NCBI GenBank assembly: GCA_002314605.1
Contig: DCGO01000075.1
Location: 92,518 to 105,568, forward strand
Source: Lentisphaeria bacterium UBA1776
GTDB taxonomy: Bacteria > Verrucomicrobiota > Lentisphaeria > Victivallales > Victivallaceae
Length of the DNA: 13,051 bases
Direction of reading: 5' to 3'
The notes under the pieces were generated by a model. That model saw nothing but the letters and a program-made list of their open reading frames with translations, did not search any database and was not told the origin of the DNA. Every line of letters starts with the position of its first letter. The stretch's first letter is position 1. A program made the translations under genes and the position numbers. Below are positions 7,757 to 13,051 of the stretch, piece by piece.

Positions 7757-9355
7757 ATGGATCTCGAAAAAATGGAAAAAACAAGTGTCATGGAGCGGAT
7801 GAGCGCGAGTTTTCTGCGGCGGGCGGGCGTTTCTCCGGAGGCCGGGGAGATCTGTTCCCGGCTGTTCCGGAATATGGAACAGGGGGATACCTGTCTTGCA
7901 GTACATGGGGAAGACGAAATGGAGAGTCTCAAAAACTCTCCGCTGATTTCAACGGCTCCGGATACCTCAGGTCTGCTGATTCTGGATGGACAAAGGCTCT
8001 TTACCCGGCGGAACTGGTTCTATGAGGAAAAGATCTGCAATACGTTATCCTCCATGCGGGGATCCGTTGCCGGTGATGTCGTCATCCCGGAAGCCCCGGT
8101 GTTTTCGAAACTCCATCCCTGTCAGCGGGAAGCGGTTAAGATGATGTGCAGAAACCGTTTTTCCATTCTGACCGGCGGTCCGGGGACCGGCAAGACTTAC
8201 ACCATTGCCAGAGCCGTCAAACTTGCCCAGCTGCGGGAAAAAATGCTGAGGATCGCTCTCGCCGCCCCCACCGGAAAAGCCGCCGCACGGGTCAATGAGA
8301 CCATGGAGCAGGAAATCAGAAGTCTGCAGCTGACCGGGGTTGAACCCGCCGTGACCATTCATTCTCTTTTGGGAACCGATCATACCATGGTCCGGTTCAA
8401 GCACGATCACAACACGCCGCTGGAAGTGGACTGGGTCATCATTGACGAAGCAAGCATGGTGGATCTGCCGCTGATGGCGAAGCTTCTGGACGCATTGCCG
8501 ACGGGGTGCCGCCTGACACTGGTGGGAGATGCGCACCAGCTGGCCTCCGTGGAACCGGGAAGGGTTTTCTGCGATTTGTGCGGTTTTCCGGAAGTGCCCC
8601 GGTGTGAGCTGGATGTAAGTTCCCGTTTCCCGGCCGGAGGGGAGATCGACCGGTTTGCCCGGGCGGTCAATGCCGGCAAGGGGCCGGAGGTGCTTGCCAT
8701 GTTGGAATCCCCCCCGGGTGATGTGCTGCATTTTACGGAAATCACTGACTGCCAGACACATTGGACGACCTGGACCGGTTTCCGGGAGACCATTTTTGAT
8801 TTGTTCGGGGCTTTTGCCGGGCAGACGGACCCTGTGGAGGCGTTGAAACACATCAATGACTGCCGCATCCTCTGCGCTCTGCGCCGGGGCCCCTTCGGAA
8901 CGGAACCTGTCAATGAATATGTGAAAGAGCTCCTGAAATCGCATTTCCCTGCCTGCCCGGTGCCGATCATGATCACGAAAAACGACCATGACCTGCAGGT
9001 CAGCAACGGAGATGTGGGTGTGATCATGCCGGGGGAGAATCAGCTGCACCTTTCGGGGGATGACGGAGAGAGCGTCCGTGCCGTTCCCATGGAACTTCTG
9101 CCGGAAACGGAGACCGCGTTTGCATCCACCATTCATAAATCCCAGGGGTCGGAATATCATCATGTGGTGATTGTCCTGCCGTCGGATCAGGCGCTGACGA
9201 AATATGTGCACGGCACTGAACTCTTGACAAGAGAACTTTTATATACAGCCGTCACCCGTACAAAGAAAGCGGTTTTCTTCTATTCCGGAAAGCAGGCGCT
9301 CCGGCTTTGCTGTGAGAAGAAGATCATCCGGGAAACCGGGCTGGGAAATCGGTAG
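7757..9355 (+). CDS. recD: RecBCD enzyme subunit RecD (5'-3' helicase)
   Basis: RecD is the fast 5'-3' helicase of RecBCD; it also restrains the enzyme before Chi is met. The product is 532 residues, shorter than the 608 of E. coli, mostly because the N-terminal RecB-contacting domain is reduced (the Walker lysine is at 146 here against 177). Helicase motifs are complete: Walker A TGGPGTGKT (139-147), motif Ia AAPTGKAAARV, TIHSLLGT, motif II IIDEASMVD (from 228), motif III LVGDAHQLASVEPG, motif IV SSRFPAGGEI, motif V STIHKSQGSE (H460) and motif VI TAVTRTK (497-503). The start is either the ATG at 7757 or the adjacent GTG at 7754. GGGAGGG at 7739-7745 is 11 bases from the ATG and 8 from the GTG, so the GTG is a real alternative that adds one residue. 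The recB stop is only a few bases upstream, so translation is likely coupled. The shorter RecD2 type is excluded by the tight link to recB and recC. Confidence 0.94.
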   Translation: MDLEKMEKTSVMERMSASFLRRAGVSPEAGEICSRLFRNMEQGDTCLAVHGEDEMESLKNSPLISTAPDTSGLLILDGQRLFTRRNWFYEEKICNTLSSMRGSVAGDVVIPEAPVFSKLHPCQREAVKMMCRNRFSILTGGPGTGKTYTIARAVKLAQLREKMLRIALAAPTGKAAARVNETMEQEIRSLQLTGVEPAVTIHSLLGTDHTMVRFKHDHNTPLEVDWVIIDEASMVDLPLMAKLLDALPTGCRLTLVGDAHQLASVEPGRVFCDLCGFPEVPRCELDVSSRFPAGGEIDRFARAVNAGKGPEVLAMLESPPGDVLHFTEITDCQTHWTTWTGFRETIFDLFGAFAGQTDPVEALKHINDCRILCALRRGPFGTEPVNEYVKELLKSHFPACPVPIMITKNDHDLQVSNGDVGVIMPGENQLHLSGDDGESVRAVPMELLPETETAFASTIHKSQGSEYHHVVIVLPSDQALTKYVHGTELLTRELLYTAVTRTKKAVFFYSGKQALRLCCEKKIIRETGLGNR

Positions 9356-9414
9356 TGCCCGAAATTATGCGCACATCTGATTCGGATTGATTACAGATTC
9401 AACTGTGCTTCAAC

Positions 9415-9488
9415 CCTTGGCCGGAGCAAATCCGGCCCGGTCTGTGGCTCTGCAGGAGCAGAGAGAGGCCGGATTTGCTTTCCCAAGG
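9415..9488. terminator. Long hairpin between convergent genes, probable two-way terminator
   Basis: The outer arm CCTTGG (9415-9420) pairs with CCAAGG (9483-9488). The main stem is 13 perfect pairs, AGCAAATCCGGCC (9425-9437) with GGCCGGATTTGCT (9467-9479). The tip carries CTCTGC (9448-9453) and GCAGAG (9458-9463) around an AGGA loop. It lies between the stops of recD and the opposing membrane protein gene, where a terminator serving both strands is expected. Neither side has a proper run of T, so intrinsic termination may be weak. A repeated extragenic palindrome is the alternative. Confidence 0.6.
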
Positions 9489-9495
9489 TGTCAGT

Positions 9496-12400
9496 TTATT
9501 CAGCTTTGCGCAAATGCGATGAGAAGAAGATGAATACGAGCAGCGTGACGAACAAAAATCCGGCAAAAACCAGAGAAAAAGCCTGGAAGCCGATTTTCAG
9601 CCCGAAGCTGAGAAGAAGCGGTGCCAGAGAAGCTCCGACCAGCTGCAGCGCCTGGAAGACTCCGCTCGTATCCGCGAACTTGATGTTGTCCTCGTGTGCC
9701 ATGGATAGCCGGAGCCGACCCGCAGTCGTGGTGAAGACGATGTTGAAGATCGTGATGATCAGCAGCAGGAACGAGAACGAAAGGAGGGTATTGTCGAAGG
9801 CGAAGACAATAAAGCCGCCTATAAGCAGCAGCATGCCGACGAATATCGGGACCCGGTTTCCGCTGGGCAGTAATTTTTTGAGGATGTACGGTATCAGGAG
9901 CAGTGTCAGACCCTTTGTGACAGTGCTGACAAAACCGGTCAGGAGCTGTCCGGACTGTGCTCCGTATATGGACGGGATGAAACTGTCAAGCTCCCAGTTC
10001 TGGGCATTGTAGATGGGAAGAACGTAGCGGTCGAACTGTCCAAGAATGCTCATGGGAATCATGACGCACAACTGCAGGGCGAGCAACTCGGGCCGCATGA
10101 TGTGGCGGATGATCCTTCGGATTTTTGCCCAATCGTTCATGATCGTATTTTTTGTATCGTGGAGGATTGATTTGCTTTTGACCAGATTGATGTCGTCCGC
10201 GATAAATGCCCCGGCGGTGTAGTAGAGCAGAAGCTCTATCAGAATACCGAAAAAGAAGACGGAAGCATAACCGAATTTTGAACAAATCAAAGCTCCGAGC
10301 GAAGCGCCGGCAATCGTGCCGATCAGACGTTCCGTATTGACCCCGACGAATCTCTGGAATTTGAGGCTTGGCTGAATGGGGCTTTCTGAAATTGCGGCAA
10401 GGACTGCGATTTTCATTCCCTGACTTACGCCGACAGCGGCAACACCGATCAGGAAAAGGAAGAATTTTCCTGACAGTACAGCATAAATCTTGAGTATGAA
10501 ACAGAGGACGGAAAGGAGTACGCTGAACTTCATGTATCTTCGAGGCGTGTATTTTGCCAGGAATCCGCTGAAAAGCAGAGCCAGAATGAGCATCAGACTG
10601 CGGGCGGAAAGCGGGGTTGCCGCCAAAACATTCATACTACTTCCGGAGATCCCGGATTCCTTGGCCAGCGCTATGGCCAGTGTCGGCAGGAAGGCTGCGT
10701 CCAGCGCGAGTGTCAGGCTTGCAAGGAACTGGCTGGTGCGCTTGCCTTCATAGACGGACTGCGACAGTTTTCTTGTTACCGGATCAAGTTTCCGCAATTT
10801 GCGGAATCCCAATGCCAATTTGAATTCGCCGTAAAGCAGAACGAACAGGATGAAAAGCAGGAGCAGATCAACGGAAAGCTGCGCGACCATGACGCGTGTG
10901 GCCGAAGCAACTTTAGCCTTACTGCAGGAAAGGATGATCACGCCGGCTTCCTTGCCCTTTGAATTGGTGATCTTGGTGAGAACATAGAAAATGTTTTTTC
11001 CTGTTCTTTTGGTTTCATTGAGTGTCAACAGCTTGTCCATGGGGAGCTGCTTCAGTTTTTTGTACAGATCGGCAAAATCGGGCTCCGAGGCGTTGAGTAT
11101 TTTCCCCATGTTGTAGCGCTCGAAAGAATCCATGACGACCATGTAACCCCCGTCGGGGCGTTTGCGGAGTGCGGAGAACCCTAAATCAAAAGTGCTGTCT
11201 TCCGAAAAATGACAACAGCTGTCCGCAACCTTGGAAAAGATGGAAAAAGCTTTATCGTTGCGGTTCTTGGGAGAATTGATCTCTTCAAGATAGTCGCCGA
11301 ATAAGCTTGGCGGCATTTTTTTCAGGCTTGTAGTTGTGGAGCGGACCGATAATTTCATGATTTCCCAGGAGCGTGCCGAATAAAAAGTCGTGATGACCGT
11401 CGTGACGGCGATAAATGCAAAGATCAGCGTGAATAAGGTTATTCCGTAGATGTTCCAGACCGTCAGAGGTTTCTGCGAATCATCCGTACTGGTGTTATCC
11501 TCCTCCTTCACCTTGCGGAAATTCCGGATGATCTTCCTGATGAAAATGACCACGTTTTTGACGAGGAATCCAAGCAGCAGAACGACAAGAAGCCAGATCA
11601 GACCGCGGAAAAGCAAAAAACTGACCGGCTGCTGAACCTTTGTGGATACGGTTCGCTTCCATGCGGTGGTATCAAATGTGACGACCTCATTTTTTGTGGG
11701 ACTGCACCAGTTCAAGATATCTCCCTGAAGCGTTATTCTTGTTCCGAAAACGTCGGAAATCGACCCGTATTCATCGCGTGACGTCAGCTGGATGAGTTGC
11801 TTCTCTTTTGCATTCGGACAGAACTGGATAATTTCGTGCTTGTTGGCGTTCAGGTAATATCGTTCGCCTGAAGCGGCAATGCAGACATCGCTCCAATAGG
11901 TTGTCGCATCAATCAGAGGAAGTTCCTCTGAAGTGTTCAGGTAATTCAGATAATGACAGCCGTCTTTTGTTACGACGTATGAACTTTTGGTATCGGGCAT
12001 GAAGACCGAAGTGAAAATTTCTTTTCCCGGGAAATTGAGCGTCTGGTATGGTTCAAGCTTTTTGTCCACGACCTGGTAGGTGATGACTTGCCCTTTTTCC
12101 CGCTTGGCAACAAAAAGTTTTCTGTTATGACAGCAGACCGTACAGAAGAAATTTTCACGTTCCGTGGAATTCGGATGACTGATCTTGTATGGTGTCGAGA
12201 CGTAATTTCCGTCCAGATCGTAGATCAGTATTTTTTCACCATTGATCTGCGCGCCGTTCGATGAATGCTGAAGGTCAAGAACATAGACATAATTATCATC
12301 GATCGCAATATCCTGCACATAGGTGATCGCGCGGCTGAAAAAGCGGTTTGCCAGAAGCGTGGAGCGAACCTTGCCTTTCTGATCCAATATGACGACACGC

Positions 12401-12651
12401 TCGCCGTCTTTGTCCACAACAGCTGTATTCCCTTTTACGTTCCTGTATGCAAGTACGGGAAGATCCCAGTGCAGGGTCGAGGAAAACGGGTTCTCAAACA
12501 GCAGCGGCCAGTTGAAAATGATCAATGCGGTGACAAACAGGACCGCCAACGACACGAGCAGCAGGTTCAGGATCTTTTTTCCCCAAGGGGTTACGACCAG
12601 TATTAATTCATCGAGAATACATTCCAGTTTCCCTGATTCGGCATTTTGCAT
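9496..12651 (-). CDS. Multi-domain membrane protein: beta-propeller, Cache-like sensor and MFS-type transporter
   Basis: The product is 1051 residues and the gene is not one I can name. From the N terminus: a short cytoplasmic piece; membrane helix 26-46; an extracytoplasmic region about 65-340 with roughly six repeated strand-rich units (for example IAIDDNYVYVLDL, CCHNRKLFVAKR, IAASGERYYLNANK) typical of an NHL/six-bladed propeller; helix about 345-372 and a basic, then acidic, cytoplasmic loop; helix about 399-421; a second extracytoplasmic region about 425-588 that resembles a Cache-type ligand sensor in position and size; helix about 590-607; then about 12 hydrophobic segments from 642 to 1044. 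In that last part GFLAKYTPRR (696-705) resembles the loop 2-3 motif A of the major facilitator superfamily. The start is the ATG at 12651, with AGGAG (+ strand 12659-12663) 7 bases before it; the longer ATG at 12684 has no ribosome site. Substrate and ligand are unknown. The gene is visibly less GC-rich than recBCD. Domain names are inferred from pattern, not searched. Confidence 0.8.
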   Translation of the reverse strand: MQNAESGKLECILDELILVVTPWGKKILNLLLVSLAVLFVTALIIFNWPLLFENPFSSTLHWDLPVLAYRNVKGNTAVVDKDGERVVILDQKGKVRSTLLANRFFSRAITYVQDIAIDDNYVYVLDLQHSSNGAQINGEKILIYDLDGNYVSTPYKISHPNSTERENFFCTVCCHNRKLFVAKREKGQVITYQVVDKKLEPYQTLNFPGKEIFTSVFMPDTKSSYVVTKDGCHYLNYLNTSEELPLIDATTYWSDVCIAASGERYYLNANKHEIIQFCPNAKEKQLIQLTSRDEYGSISDVFGTRITLQGDILNWCSPTKNEVVTFDTTAWKRTVSTKVQQPVSFLLFRGLIWLLVVLLLGFLVKNVVIFIRKIIRNFRKVKEEDNTSTDDSQKPLTVWNIYGITLFTLIFAFIAVTTVITTFYSARSWEIMKLSVRSTTTSLKKMPPSLFGDYLEEINSPKNRNDKAFSIFSKVADSCCHFSEDSTFDLGFSALRKRPDGGYMVVMDSFERYNMGKILNASEPDFADLYKKLKQLPMDKLLTLNETKRTGKNIFYVLTKITNSKGKEAGVIILSCSKAKVASATRVMVAQLSVDLLLLFILFVLLYGEFKLALGFRKLRKLDPVTRKLSQSVYEGKRTSQFLASLTLALDAAFLPTLAIALAKESGISGSSMNVLAATPLSARSLMLILALLFSGFLAKYTPRRYMKFSVLLSVLCFILKIYAVLSGKFFLFLIGVAAVGVSQGMKIAVLAAISESPIQPSLKFQRFVGVNTERLIGTIAGASLGALICSKFGYASVFFFGILIELLLYYTAGAFIADDINLVKSKSILHDTKNTIMNDWAKIRRIIRHIMRPELLALQLCVMIPMSILGQFDRYVLPIYNAQNWELDSFIPSIYGAQSGQLLTGFVSTVTKGLTLLLIPYILKKLLPSGNRVPIFVGMLLLIGGFIVFAFDNTLLSFSFLLLIITIFNIVFTTTAGRLRLSMAHEDNIKFADTSGVFQALQLVGASLAPLLLSFGLKIGFQAFSLVFAGFLFVTLLVFIFFSSHLRKAE

Positions 12652-12658
12652 ATGTCTT

Positions 12659-12663
12659 CTCCT
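12659..12663 (-). promoter_or_regulatory. Ribosome binding site deciding the start of the membrane protein
   Basis: Read on the - strand this is AGGAG, 7 bases before the ATG at 12651. The alternative ATG at 12684 is preceded only by A/T-rich sequence. This shortens the protein by 11 residues (MDNPPGVRRRH removed). Confidence 0.7.
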
Positions 12664-12702
12664 GACCCCCGGAGGGTTGTCCATTTTCTTTTATTTGAAC
12701 AG

Positions 12703-12732
12703 ATAATGTAATTCTCTATTTTGATTTTTCAA
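12703..12732 (-). promoter_or_regulatory. Likely promoter of the membrane protein gene
   Basis: On the - strand TTGAAA (12732-12727) is a close -35. The -10 could be TACATT (12710-12705, 16-base spacer) or CATTAT (12708-12703, 18-base spacer), each matching 4 of 6 consensus bases. Transcription would begin about 45 bases before the ATG at 12651. A/T tracts lie just upstream at 12743-12762. This is a consensus match in AT-rich sequence, so a chance hit is possible. Confidence 0.4.
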
Positions 12733-12742
12733 TAGGAATCCG

Positions 12743-12762
12743 TTTTTTTTCGTTAAAAAAAA
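12743..12762. repeat. T8-CGTT-A8 palindrome upstream of the membrane protein gene
   Basis: Eight T (12743-12750), the spacer CGTT, then eight A (12755-12762). It lies 10-30 bases upstream of the predicted -35 of the leftward gene, where A/T tracts can act as an UP element for RNA polymerase. As RNA it could only form a weak all A-U hairpin, so a terminator role is unlikely. Confidence 0.5.
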
Positions 12763-13015
12763 GTCTCGCAACCGTCCTGAATCGAAAGGCAGGGGAAAAG
12801 CGGCGTATTTTCAGCCGTTTCCAGTCAGCCGCAGAATTCTCTCTTTGTGGGCGAATCGTGCAGTGGATGAAGGACGATCCCCAGCATTTTATGGTTCTTC
12901 GTCGGTTTGTGAAAAACGTGATAAGGATGTCACAAAAGTCGCCCGGATCATTCTGAAGCGCTTCGCTAATGCCAGGGAATGGGAAGAATACTGGCAAGAA
13001 CTAACGAAAGGCATC

Positions 13016-13051
13016 GGCAATATCGTTGTCAACATTGGCAACTATCGTTGT
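13016..13051 (+). repeat. Imperfect direct repeat cut by the window edge
   Basis: GGCAATATCGTTGT (13016-13029) is followed, after CAACATT, by GGCAACTATCGTTGT (13037-13051), the same unit with one extra base. The period is about 21 bases. Only two copies are visible, so this could be the start of a tandem array, a repetitive protein segment, or chance. Confidence 0.4.

Larger units (their letters stand above)
12725..13051 (+). other. Unresolved open frame at the right edge, possible partial gene or gene remnant
   Basis: On the + strand one frame stays open from 12725 to the end of the window (109 codons). Its last 35 or so codons read like protein (VARIILKRFANAREWEEYW, then GIGNIVVNIGNYRC). 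It has no ATG, only a TTG (12845) and a GTG (12863), neither with a ribosome site. The neighbouring + frame, open from 12723 to a TGA at 12954-12956, also contains protein-like sequence (VQWMKDDPQHFMVLRRFV), so a broken gene with a frameshift near 12900-12950 is possible. A - strand frame over the same bases (12997-12716) looks like a shadow. I recognise no family; chance openness cannot be excluded. Confidence 0.25.

Noticed and set aside
5745..7784. Very long open frame (679 codons) on the - strand across recB
   Set aside because: It is a mirror of the recB coding frame; recB motifs V, VI and the nuclease site all lie on the + strand here, and the - strand product shows no recognisable motif.
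8045..9211. Open frame (388 codons) on the - strand inside recD
   Set aside because: Shadow of recD, low-complexity H/G/R-rich product, no ribosome site noticed.

Overview
The window carries six supported genes in two opposing blocks. On the + strand are the 3' part of a spermidine synthase gene (speE), the exonuclease VII small subunit gene (xseB), and a complete recC-recB-recD set. On the - strand is a single long gene for a multi-domain membrane protein. No rRNA, tRNA, CRISPR array or insertion sequence was seen. Gene content and ordinary Shine-Dalgarno sites show a bacterium. Base composition is moderately GC-rich over recBCD and visibly lower over the membrane protein gene. A full RecBCD with clearly diverged sequence argues against a close relative of E. 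coli. A Verrucomicrobiota/Lentisphaerota-like or other non-enterobacterial lineage is possible, but this is a weak guess.

Layout: speE (1-615, 5' end cut by the window edge) overlaps xseB (599-862). A 383-base gene-free stretch follows, holding several small inverted repeats and, at its end, a good promoter with an extended -10. recC (1246-4446), recB (4452-7751) and recD (about 7757-9355) are packed with gaps of about 5 bases and form one operon. A long hairpin (9415-9488) separates recD from the convergent membrane protein gene (9496-12651, - strand). The last 400 bases hold that gene's likely promoter, a T8/A8 palindrome, and an unresolved open stretch on the + strand running off the edge.

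Function: RecB (helicase/nuclease), RecC (inactive helicase-like scaffold that reads Chi) and RecD (second helicase) together make the heterotrimer that processes double-strand breaks. All catalytic motifs of RecB and RecD are intact, so the enzyme should be active. XseB is the small subunit of another DNA exonuclease; its larger partner XseA is not in the window. The - strand gene encodes an unusual fusion: a membrane-anchored beta-propeller-like domain, a second extracytoplasmic domain resembling a Cache sensor, and a C-terminal major-facilitator-type transporter of about 12 helices.

The two points most worth following up are this sensor-transporter fusion and the replacement of several RecC residues that contact Chi in E. 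coli, which suggests that the enzyme reads a different sequence or none.
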